Part shown: positions 19,538 through 26,327 of the stretch, piece after piece | Layout: each line of letters begins with the position of its first letter | Numbering within the stretch: position 1 is the first letter of the stretch | Assembly (NCBI RefSeq): GCF_000312005.1 | Contig: NZ_HE978588.1 | Location: 513,358 to 565,302 of the forward strand | From: Cellulomonas massiliensis JC225 | Lineage (GTDB): Bacteria; Actinomycetota; Actinomycetes; Actinomycetales; Cellulomonadaceae | Length of the DNA: 51,945 bases | Reading direction: 5' to 3' | Made by a program: the position numbers and the translations under genes | The notes under the pieces: generated by a model | The model's database searches: none | What the model was told of the DNA's origin: nothing | What the model saw: only the letters and a program-made list of their open reading frames with translations

Positions 19538-19912
19538 TCAGCCCTCGCTCCACCGCCGCAGGGCCTCGTCGAGCGCCGCGTGCGCCTGGGCGGGCGCCGC
19601 GCCGAGCTGACGCGTCACCACGGCCAGCGTCTCGGCCGCGGCGCGCAGCTCGTCGACCGTCGCGGCGGGCGCCGTCCGCTCGAGCACCACCGTCCCGTGC
19701 CGGCCCGCCGCCTGCACCCAGCCGTCGCGCGCCAGCGCCTCGTACACCTTGTTCACCGTGCCCCGGGCGAGGCCCAGGTCGGCGGCCAGGTCGCGGATCG
19801 TCGGCAGTCGGCTGCCCGGCCGCAGCTGGCCTGACGCGATGAGGCGCTCCAGCTGCACGCGCAGCTGCTCGAACACCGGGACGGCCGACTCCTGGTCGAC
19901 GTGCAGGATCAC
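19538..19912 (-). CDS. GntR family transcriptional regulator, YtrA subfamily
   Basis: A 124-residue protein with only the winged-helix domain plus a short helical tail, as in the YtrA subfamily. The motif PVFEQLRVQLERLIASGQLRPGSRLPTIRDLAADLGLARGTVNKVYEALARDGWV (about residues 12-67) is diagnostic. The start GTG overlaps the stop of the upstream membrane-protein gene as GTGA. YtrA regulators normally repress their own operon; the intergenic region at 20740-20800 is the likely target. Confidence 0.92.
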   Translation of the reverse strand: MILHVDQESAVPVFEQLRVQLERLIASGQLRPGSRLPTIRDLAADLGLARGTVNKVYEALARDGWVQAAGRHGTVVLERTAPAATVDELRAAAETLAVVTRQLGAAPAQAHAALDEALRRWSEG

Positions 19913-20739
19913 TCGGCCACCGGGGCGGCCGCGGCCTGCGGGCGGGCGCGGCGCAGCAGGACCACCGTCACGACGAGCCCCGCGACGACCGTGACGGCCA
20001 GCACCACGCCGAGCGCGGGGCCCGGCGTGGGCAGGCCGGCGCCGGAGAGCACCCACGTGGCGACCAGCACCGCCGCGGCGAGCTGCAGCCACGACACCGA
20101 GGCGTCGGCGAACGACCGGATCCGCGCGTCGACGGCCTGGGCCCGCTCGGAGAGCACCGGCCGGCGCCGGGTGTGCACGGCGTGCCGGGTCGCCTCCGCC
20201 ACGGCCGCCATCCCCAGGCCGAGCACCGCGACGAGCAGCGCGTCGCCCCCGTGCCCGACGACGAGCACCACCACCGCGCCGACGAGCGACGCGACCGTGA
20301 GGATCCGGGCGGCCCGCACGACGCCGGGGCGAGGGGCGCCGGGACGGGGCCGCAGCGAGGCGGCGACGACGGACGAGCGCGGCTCCGAGAGCCGGAACGT
20401 CTCGGCGGAGAGGGCGCCGACGAGGATCCCGGCGAGGGAGCAGAACAGCAGGTCGCCGAGCGGGCTCCCACCGCCGACGCCGATCCGGATCTGCTGGTAC
20501 CAGCCGATCCCGACGACGAACGCCACGCACGCGCCGAAGATCCCGCCCACCAGGCGGTGCCGCTCGTGCCGTCCGAGGTAGCGCCGGTAGACCTCGGCCT
20601 CGTCCGGCGGCACGTCCGCGCGCCCGGCGAGGGCGACCACGTCGCGCTGGCTCGGCGGGCGGCGCAGCGCGACGACCAGGATCGCCACGGAGCCGCCGAG
20701 CGCCAGCAGGGTGACGACGGGAAGCCATACCCGTGCCAT
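19909..20739 (-). CDS. Multi-pass membrane protein of unknown function
   Basis: A 276-residue protein with a first membrane helix (residues 5-25), a cytoplasmic segment (PPSQRDVVALAGRADVPPDEAEVYRRYLGRH), then about six more helices. It is translationally coupled to the YtrA-type regulator, and such regulators often control membrane proteins or ABC transporters. No catalytic motif is seen. The ATG has GGGAGGAGG just upstream. Function unknown. Confidence 0.8.
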   Translation of the reverse strand: MARVWLPVVTLLALGGSVAILVVALRRPPSQRDVVALAGRADVPPDEAEVYRRYLGRHERHRLVGGIFGACVAFVVGIGWYQQIRIGVGGGSPLGDLLFCSLAGILVGALSAETFRLSEPRSSVVAASLRPRPGAPRPGVVRAARILTVASLVGAVVVLVVGHGGDALLVAVLGLGMAAVAEATRHAVHTRRRPVLSERAQAVDARIRSFADASVSWLQLAAAVLVATWVLSGAGLPTPGPALGVVLAVTVVAGLVVTVVLLRRARPQAAAAPVAE

Positions 20740-20778
20740 CAGGACCTCCTCCCGGACGCACCCTTTCGGTCCGTCACA

Positions 20779-20802
20779 TTGTCATAGTACATTGGGCCAA
20801 TG
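20779..20802. promoter_or_regulatory. Divergent promoter with a palindrome at the plus-strand start codon
   Basis: The 13-bp palindrome CATTGG-G-CCAATG (20790-20802) overlaps the ATG of the plus-strand gene at 20800. TACATT (20788-20793) is a -10-like hexamer placed for a leaderless transcript that starts at that ATG. On the minus strand TACTAT (revcomp 20785-20790) could be the -10 for the membrane-protein/gntR operon. The GntR regulator encoded next to it is the natural candidate to bind here. Confidence 0.5.
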
Positions 20803-21351
20803 ACGACGACAACGCCCCGCACCGACGAGCCGGTCGACCCGACCCTGGCCACGCTGGTCCCGCGCCGCAGCCGCCTGCGGGACGCGGCCGCCGTGACGGC
20901 GGGGGTGCTCGTCGTCCTGCTCGCGCTCGCCTCGGCCACGGTGCTGCGCCCGGGCTTCGACGGCAGCTGGGCCGCCGGCGCGCGCCAGATCGACGGGACC
21001 GACCGGCTCGACACCCAGTACTGGCGCGTGCCCACCGGGTGGACCACCGTCACGCTTCTCGGCGTCGAGGACGTGCCCGGGGCGACCGTCGAGGGCGCCT
21101 GGCTCCTGCCCTCCGACGGCACGTCCGTGCCGTCCGACCCCGCGGGCGAGGGCGACCCGCTGCCCGCCTCGGCCGCGCCGGGCACGGAGGTGCAGGTCGT
21201 CGTCCGGTGGCGCGTCACCGACTGCGAGCGGGCGGCAGCCGCCACGCCGGTGGTCCACCTCCGGTCCGCGCTCGGGCTCCGGTCAACGGTCGACCTGGGC
21301 GGCACGCTCGGCGACTCGCTGCTCGGTGAGGACGGCCGGGCCTGCCACTGA
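20800..21351 (+). CDS. Membrane-anchored hypothetical protein
   Basis: A 183-residue protein with a cytoplasmic N-terminus, one membrane helix at about residues 31-53 and an extracytoplasmic domain of about 130 residues with two cysteines (about 145 and 182). The domain looks beta-rich but I do not recognise it. There is no ribosome site before the ATG, and a -10-like TACATT ends six bases before it, so the mRNA is probably leaderless. It is divergent from the GntR operon and may be coregulated with it. Confidence 0.7.
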   Translation: MTTTTPRTDEPVDPTLATLVPRRSRLRDAAAVTAGVLVVLLALASATVLRPGFDGSWAAGARQIDGTDRLDTQYWRVPTGWTTVTLLGVEDVPGATVEGAWLLPSDGTSVPSDPAGEGDPLPASAAPGTEVQVVVRWRVTDCERAAAATPVVHLRSALGLRSTVDLGGTLGDSLLGEDGRACH

Positions 21352-21582
21352 CCGCGGGCACCGGCCCGCACGACCGCGCCGTCGCAGGTCACAGGTCGGA
21401 CACGATCTGGTGGCTTTGTGGGTGCGGTGCCGTACGGTAGTCGCCGTAGTCGCTGTGCATCGCTTGTCTGACCAGATTCTCCGTGGATTTACCCGGCTCG
21501 CCCGGGCGGACGACGACCACCGTGATTCACCGGTCCCGGCTCACGCCGGGGTCGTCCAACGCCGCAGGAGAGAAGAAGGAAC

Positions 21583-21786
21583 ATGGCTGCAGGCACCGTG
21601 AAGTGGTTCAACGCCGAGAAGGGCTTCGGTTTCATCGCCCCCGACGACGGCGGCCCGGACGTCTTCGTCCACTACTCCGCCATCAACTCGCGCGGCTACC
21701 GCTCGCTCGAGGAGAACCAGAAGGTCACCTTCGACGTGCAGGAGGGCCCGAAGGGTCCCCAGGCGTCGAACGTCGAGCCCGCCTGA
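21583..21786 (+). CDS. cspA: Cold-shock protein, CspA family
   Basis: A 67-residue OB-fold RNA chaperone. The RNA-binding motifs RNP1 (KGFGFIAP, residues about 13-20) and RNP2 (VFVHYS, 27-32) are both intact, and the length is that of a single-domain Csp. It melts secondary structure in mRNA at low temperature. The ATG has AGAGAAGAAGGA just upstream, and the preceding 230-base intergenic region, with unusually AT-rich patches around 21450-21490, probably holds its promoter and a long 5' leader. A strong hairpin follows. Confidence 0.97.
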   Translation: MAAGTVKWFNAEKGFGFIAPDDGGPDVFVHYSAINSRGYRSLEENQKVTFDVQEGPKGPQASNVEPA

Positions 21787-21830
21787 CGACTTCGTCGGAC
21801 GACTCGACCTCGACCAGGTCAGGTCTCATG

Positions 21831-21866
21831 GGAACGGCCAGGACGGTGCACCGTCCTGGCCGTTCC
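21831..21866 (+). terminator. Terminator hairpin after cspA
   Basis: GGAACGGCCAGGACGGTG (21831-21848) is followed directly by its perfect reverse complement (21849-21866), an 18-bp stem with no unpaired spacer. It starts 45 bases after the cspA stop. Confidence 0.85.
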
Positions 21867-21913
21867 TCATGTCCGTCCCGGAGAGGCTCCGCGTTCCCGT
21901 CCGGACCGGTGTG

Positions 21914-22037
21914 CTGCAGGTCGCCGTTGACCTGCAGCGGGAAGACCGTACCGCCTGTGACGGCGGTCACGTGCCGGTCCGTCCAGAATCCCTCGTCCGG
22001 GTGGACGACCTGCGGCTCGGGGCGAACTTCCGCCCCG
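21914..22037. other. Run of three perfect hairpins upstream of the VapB-like gene
   Basis: The 231-base region between the cspA terminator and the next gene has no ORF. It carries CTGCAGGTC-(6)-GACCTGCAG at 21914-21937, ACCGCC-(6)-GGCGGT at 21950-21967 and CGGGGCG-(6)-CGCCCCG at 22018-22037. All three loops are six bases long. They could be part of an untranslated leader or a small RNA, or be chance structure at this base composition. Confidence 0.4.
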
Positions 22038-22097
22038 TTCGCGGCACTCCGCGGACGACGGGTGGGCGCGCTGCGCCCGCCGCCTACACTCGGGGCC

Positions 22098-22394
22098 GTG
22101 ATCTTCAAGGCGGTGGGTGAGGGCAGGCCCTACCCCGACCACGGGCTCGAGACCGTGAAGCAGTGGGCGGAGGTCCCGCCGCGCCAGGTGCGTCTCGACG
22201 AGCTCGTGACGACCAAGCGGACGCTCGACCTCGACCACCTCCTCGCGGAGGACTCGACGTTCTACGGCGACCTGTTCGCGCACGTCGTCCAGTACAAGGG
22301 CGTCCTGTACCTGGAGGACGGGCTGCACCGCGCGGTGCGGGCCGCCCTGCAGCAGCGCCCGATCCTGCACGCCCGGGTGCTGGTGGTCGAGTGA
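22098..22394 (+). CDS. Small conserved protein, commonly labelled VapB-family antitoxin
   Basis: A 98-residue protein starting at GTG 22098 (VIFKAVGEGRPYPDHGLETVKQWAEVPPRQVRLDELVTTKRTLDL). The upstream open frame is not part of it. This family is, from memory, annotated in actinobacterial genomes as a type II VapB-like antitoxin, but no PIN-domain toxin lies near. Its stop overlaps the start of the LytR C-terminal-domain gene (GTGA), a pairing that I believe is conserved. The real role is more likely linked to that neighbour than to toxin control. Confidence 0.75.
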   Translation: MIFKAVGEGRPYPDHGLETVKQWAEVPPRQVRLDELVTTKRTLDLDHLLAEDSTFYGDLFAHVVQYKGVLYLEDGLHRAVRAALQQRPILHARVLVVE

Positions 22395-23017
22395 GCCAGG
22401 TCGACCGCGACCGCGCCCTGCGGCGCCGGCACATGCACGAGCGCCAGGCCGTCGTCTTCGGCGTCCTGCTCGCGACGCTCGCCGTCGCCGGCCTCGGCGC
22501 CGCGGCGATCTTCACCGACGCGATCTCCGTGCCCTTCCTCGACAAGGGCTTCAGCACCGAGCCGAGCGCGACGGCCCGGGCCGAGGCGGTGCCGTGCCCG
22601 CCCGAGGGCGCCAAGCCCGTCGCGTACAAGAAGGTCAAGGTCACGGTCTACAACGGCACCCAGAGCCCCGGCCTCGCCGGGGCGACGGGTGAGGCGCTCG
22701 CCGAGCGCGGCTTCAAGGTCGCCGGCACCGAGAACGCCCCGACGTCGCTGGACGGCACGGCGCGCATCACGTTCGGCGCCAAGGGCGTCGCCGCGGCCTA
22801 CACGCTCAGCGCACAGCTGCCCGAGGCCCAGCTGCGGCTCGACGCCCGGGACGACGCGACGGTCGACCTCATCATCGGCGGCGACTTCGTGGACCTGCTG
22901 CCGGCCGACGAGGTGCAGCTGGACCCGAAGCAGCCGCTCGAGGGCATGCCGGACTGCGTGCCCTTCGACCAGGTCACCGCTCCCCCGACCCCCGCCGCGA
23001 CGCCCGCCGCCGGCTGA
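22391..23017 (+). CDS. LytR C-terminal domain (LytR_C) membrane protein
   Basis: A 208-residue protein with a short basic cytoplasmic tail, one membrane helix at about residues 20-42 and an extracytoplasmic LytR_C domain (VKVTVYNGTQSPGLAGATGEALAERGFKV, about 78-170). Two cysteines, in PCPPEG and PDCVPFD, may form a disulfide. LytR_C domains occur at the end of LCP cell-wall ligases but here stand alone. The start GTG overlaps the stop of the previous gene. A cell-envelope role is likely; none is proven. Confidence 0.88.
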   Translation: MSQVDRDRALRRRHMHERQAVVFGVLLATLAVAGLGAAAIFTDAISVPFLDKGFSTEPSATARAEAVPCPPEGAKPVAYKKVKVTVYNGTQSPGLAGATGEALAERGFKVAGTENAPTSLDGTARITFGAKGVAAAYTLSAQLPEAQLRLDARDDATVDLIIGGDFVDLLPADEVQLDPKQPLEGMPDCVPFDQVTAPPTPAATPAAG

Positions 23018-23129
23018 CGGCGCCGGCCCGGCCCACCCGGGCGATCTCACAGCTGAGCCGGGCCCGCCGCCCGCGCCCCCTGGCTACCCTGGGACCCGCA
23101 CCCGCCCGCCCCTCGCCCGGAGGCCCGCC

Positions 23130-24413
23130 CTGACCGTCGTCGACCGCCTCCTGCGCTCGCGCCGCGCCCTGTGGACCGCCTTCGTGCTCGTCCACGCGTG
23201 GCTCGCGGCCCTCGGGCTCGCCCCGCTGAAGCAGCAGTCCTTCTGGGACCTGACGCTCTACCGCTACTGGATGTGGCTGGGGATCCACGAGGGCCAGTGG
23301 CCCGTGCTGTCCGGGGACTGGGTCTACCCCGCCGGCGCGCTGGTGCCGATGCTGCTGCCGTCCGTGGGAGGCACCGACCGGGACGGCCTGTACCTCGTCC
23401 TGTGGTGCGTCATGGTCGCGGCGCTCGACGCGGTGGCGGTCGCGATGCTCACGCGCCGGGGCCGGCGCCTGCTGGGTGCCTGGTGGTGGCTCGCCTTCCT
23501 CGTGCTGCTCGGCCCCATCGCGATGGGACGCCTCGACGCCGTCGTCGTGCCGCTCGTCGTGGCAGCCCTGCTCGTCGGCCTCTCGCACCCCCGGGTCGCC
23601 TCGGTGCTGCTGACCGCGGGCGCCTGGATCAAGGTCGCCCCCGGGCCGCTGCTCGCCGCGCTGTTCCTCGCCGTGCGCAGGCCCTGGCGGGACGTGGTCG
23701 CGCCCGCCGCCGCGGTCAGCCTGGTCGTCGTGGGGCTCGTCGTCATGGGCGGCGGCGCGGGGCACGTCGCCTCGTTCCTCGGGGCGCAGGGCACGCGCGG
23801 CCTGCAGATCGAGTCGCCCGGCGCGACGCCCTGGGTGCTCCTCGGCCTGGTCTCCGGCTCCGTCGACCGCTACGTCAACCGCGAGCTCATCACGTGGGAG
23901 ATCCGCGGGCCGGGCTCGAACGTCATGGCCGACTTCCTCGGCGTCGCGTTCGCGCTCGCGCTCGCCGCGGGCGCCCTGCTGCTGTGGTGGTGCCGCCAGC
24001 GCGAGGGCGAGCGGTTCTGGCACGACGAGACGGCGCGGGCGCAGCTGCTCGTGCGCGGCGCCATGCTGCTGACCCTCGTGACGATCGTCTTCAACAAGGT
24101 GGGCTCGCCGCAGTACATGACCTGGCTGGCGGCCCCGGTGGCCGTCGCGCTGGCGCTGCGCCTGCCGGGCTGGCGCCGGACCGCCGCCGTGACCCTCGGC
24201 GTCGGGCTCGCGACCCAGCTCGTCTTCCCGTGGTTCTACAGCCAGATCACCGGCGGCTGGCCGGTCATGTCGCTCGTCCTGGCCGCCCGCAACGTCGCCC
24301 TCGTGTGGCTGCTCGTCGTGACGGTGCTGGCGCTCGTGCGCGAGGCGCGTGCGCGCGAGACGGTCGAGCCGGCCCCGGACGAGCCCGGGCTCGAGGCCCG
24401 GCCCGCGCGGTAG
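23130..24413 (+). CDS. Glycosyltransferase family 87 (DUF2029) membrane protein
   Basis: A protein of about 427 residues with roughly ten membrane helices. The FWDLTLYRYWMWLG segment near residue 35-48 and the paired GRLDAVVVPLVVAALL and IKVAPGPLLAALF segments match GT87 polyprenyl-phosphate-mannose-dependent mannosyltransferases, which add mannose to lipoglycans on the outer face of the membrane. No ATG, GTG or TTG precedes the first helix in frame; a CGGAGG ribosome site sits seven bases before the CTG at 23130, which I take as the start. The substrate is not known. Confidence 0.82.
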   Translation: MTVVDRLLRSRRALWTAFVLVHAWLAALGLAPLKQQSFWDLTLYRYWMWLGIHEGQWPVLSGDWVYPAGALVPMLLPSVGGTDRDGLYLVLWCVMVAALDAVAVAMLTRRGRRLLGAWWWLAFLVLLGPIAMGRLDAVVVPLVVAALLVGLSHPRVASVLLTAGAWIKVAPGPLLAALFLAVRRPWRDVVAPAAAVSLVVVGLVVMGGGAGHVASFLGAQGTRGLQIESPGATPWVLLGLVSGSVDRYVNRELITWEIRGPGSNVMADFLGVAFALALAAGALLLWWCRQREGERFWHDETARAQLLVRGAMLLTLVTIVFNKVGSPQYMTWLAAPVAVALALRLPGWRRTAAVTLGVGLATQLVFPWFYSQITGGWPVMSLVLAARNVALVWLLVVTVLALVREARARETVEPAPDEPGLEARPAR

Positions 24414-24427
24414 GCCGCCGCGGTAGG

Positions 24428-24457
24428 CCGCCCGCCGCGCCGCAGCGCGGCGGGCGG
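24428..24457. terminator. Bidirectional terminator hairpin
   Basis: CCGCCCGCCGCGC (24428-24440) pairs perfectly with GCGCGGCGGGCGG (24445-24457) across a four-base loop, between the convergent GT87 and LLM oxidoreductase genes. Confidence 0.85.
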
Positions 24458-24463
24458 GACGCG

Positions 24464-25408
24464 TCACGGCAGGTGCGGCGCGATCTCCTGCGCGACGTGC
24501 GCCAGGTGGTCGAGGTCGTGCAGGTCGAGCACCTGCAGGTACACCCGCGTCGCGCCGAGCGACGAGAGCCAGCCCAGGCGGTCGACGACCTCCTGGGTCG
24601 TGCCCGCGAGCCCGTGCTCGCGCAGCTCGTCCGGCTCGCGCCCGATCGCGGCGGCCCGGCGGCGGAAGGCCGCCTCGTCGCTTCCCACCGCGAGCACGAG
24701 CGCGACCGAGAGCGTGAGCGACGAGGCCTCCCGCCCGACCTCGTCGAGCGCGCGCCGGACGTTGGCGAACTTCTCCTCGACCGTCCCCAGCTCGGGGAAG
24801 GAGAGGTTGAAGTCGGACGCGTAGCGGGCCGCGAGCGCGGGCGTCCGGACCGGCCCGTTCCCGCCGACCACGATCGGCACCCCGGCGCGCGACGGGTCCA
24901 GCGGAGACCGCTGCACCGGCTTGGGCAGGGCCGGCGAGTCCGTGAGCGTGTAGAGCGGACCCTCGTGCGTGTAGGTCTCGCCGACCGGCGTGCGCCACAG
25001 GCCCGTGACGACCTCGAGCTGCTCCTCGAGCATGCCGAACCGCCGCGGCGGGAACGGGATGCCGTACGCGGCGTGCTCCTGCTCGAACCAGCCCGTCCCG
25101 AGGCCGAGCTCGACGCGTCCGCCGGACATCTGGTCGACCTGCGCGACCTGGATGGCCAGCACGCCGGGGTGCCGGAACGTCGCGGAGGACACGAGCGTGC
25201 CGAGCCGGATCCGGCTCGTCTCGCGCGCCAGCCCGGCGAGGGTCACCCACGACTCGGTCGGCCCGGGCAGGCCGTCGCCGCCCATCGCGAGGAAGTGGTC
25301 GGAGCGGAAGAAGGCGTCGAACCCGAGCTCCTCGGTCGCCCGTGCGACCGCGAGCTGGTCGTCGTACGTGGCCCCCTGCTGGGGCTCGGTGAAGATGCGC
25401 AGCTGCAT
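24464..25408 (-). CDS. LLM class flavin/F420-dependent oxidoreductase
   Basis: A 314-residue TIM-barrel oxidoreductase of the luciferase-like (LLM) family. The motifs GFDAFFRSDHF (about 29-39), LGTLVSSATFRHPGVLAIQVAQVDQMSGGRVELGLGTGW (70-107), PIVVGGNG and the C-terminal DRLGWLSSLGATRVYLQ are typical of F420-dependent members in Actinobacteria. These enzymes reduce or oxidise varied substrates; the real one is unknown. The ATG has TAGGAGCC upstream. It is divergent from the DUF1684 gene. Confidence 0.92.
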   Translation of the reverse strand: MQLRIFTEPQQGATYDDQLAVARATEELGFDAFFRSDHFLAMGGDGLPGPTESWVTLAGLARETSRIRLGTLVSSATFRHPGVLAIQVAQVDQMSGGRVELGLGTGWFEQEHAAYGIPFPPRRFGMLEEQLEVVTGLWRTPVGETYTHEGPLYTLTDSPALPKPVQRSPLDPSRAGVPIVVGGNGPVRTPALAARYASDFNLSFPELGTVEEKFANVRRALDEVGREASSLTLSVALVLAVGSDEAAFRRRAAAIGREPDELREHGLAGTTQEVVDRLGWLSSLGATRVYLQVLDLHDLDHLAHVAQEIAPHLP

Positions 25409-25518
25409 GGCTCCTACCCTCGCACGGGCCGCCGACCCGCTCGCGCGGTCCTGCTGCGGGCGGGTGAGGTGCGGTGTCGCTGCTCGCGACGGCGGCGGGC
25501 GCGTGCGACGGTGAGGGC

Positions 25519-26187
25519 ATGTCGTTGCGCCCGTCGACCCCCGCGGCCGTCGTCCGGGAGACGCTCGACGTGGCGGACTGGCGGCGGCGCGTCGCCCGCA
25601 CGTACGCCGAGGTCCGGACGATCGCCGAGGACGACCCCGAGGCCGCCCACGGCGTGTGGGTGCAGCAGCGCGACGAGCTGTTCGCGGAGCACCCGGCCTC
25701 GCCCCTGAGCGCCGGCGAGCGCGCGTCGTTCGGCGGGCTGGACGTCGCGCGCTACGACCCGGCGTACCGGTTCGAGGCGGAGATCGAGCCGACGAGCGTC
25801 CAGCGGCTCGACGTGGCGACGGGCACCGACGGCGTGGTGCCCTACGAGCGGATCGGCACGGTCACCCTCGGCGGGCTCGGCACCGTCGCCGTCTGGGCGC
25901 TGCGCAGCTACGGCGGCGGCCTGTTCCTCCCGGTGCGCGACGGGCTCGCGGGCCGCCCCGGCGGCACCTACGGCGGCGGGCGGTACGTGCTCGACACGAT
26001 CAAGGGCGCGGACCTCGGCGTCCGGCAGGGCCGTCTCGTCGTCGACCTCAACTTCGCCTACAACCCCACGTGCGCGTACGACCCGGCGTGGGCCTGCCCG
26101 CTCCCCACGCGCGCCAACACGCTGGCGGCGCCGGTCCCCGTCGGCGAGCTGGCGTGGCCCGAGCCGGCCGGCGGCGCCGACGCCTGA
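25519..26187 (+). CDS. DUF1684 family protein
   Basis: A 222-residue protein of the DUF1684 family. It begins with a helical part (LDVADWRRRVARTYAEVRTI... WVQQRDELFAEHPASPL) and then has the family core ARYDPAYRFEAEIEP, LRSYGGGLFLPVRDG, GGGRYVLDTIKGADLGV and DLNFAYNPTCAYDPAWACPLP. The last block, with its two cysteines and the NPTCAY motif, is the most conserved part of the family. Function unknown. The ATG at 25519 is preceded by GTGAGG. Confidence 0.9.
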   Translation: MSLRPSTPAAVVRETLDVADWRRRVARTYAEVRTIAEDDPEAAHGVWVQQRDELFAEHPASPLSAGERASFGGLDVARYDPAYRFEAEIEPTSVQRLDVATGTDGVVPYERIGTVTLGGLGTVAVWALRSYGGGLFLPVRDGLAGRPGGTYGGGRYVLDTIKGADLGVRQGRLVVDLNFAYNPTCAYDPAWACPLPTRANTLAAPVPVGELAWPEPAGGADA

Positions 26188-26197
26188 CGGCAGGCGA

Positions 26198-26290
26198 GCG
26201 CGTCAGGCGGCGCGCACCGGACGAGGCCGCGCCGGCGAGCCGGCGGGAGGGGGGAGGGTCCTCGTCGTGCGTGCGCGCCGCCTGACGCGC
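26198..26290. other. Long inverted repeat between convergent genes
   Basis: A perfect 20-bp inverted repeat, GCGCGTCAGGCGGCGCGCAC at 26198-26217 and its reverse complement at 26271-26290. Inside are a second paired block ACGAGG (26221-26226) with CCTCGT (26260-26265), and a small GCCGGC-GA-GCCGGC hairpin at 26231-26244. It may be a bidirectional terminator of the DUF1684 and FtsH-like genes, but it is larger than the other terminators here. Confidence 0.6.
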
Positions 26291-26327
26291 GGTCGGTGGT
26301 CCGGCGCGGCCGCCGGGCGGGTGGACC

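Noticed and set aside
22098..23017. A toxin-antitoxin module
   Set aside because: The VapB-like protein has no PIN-domain or other toxin partner; its coupled neighbour is a LytR_C envelope protein.
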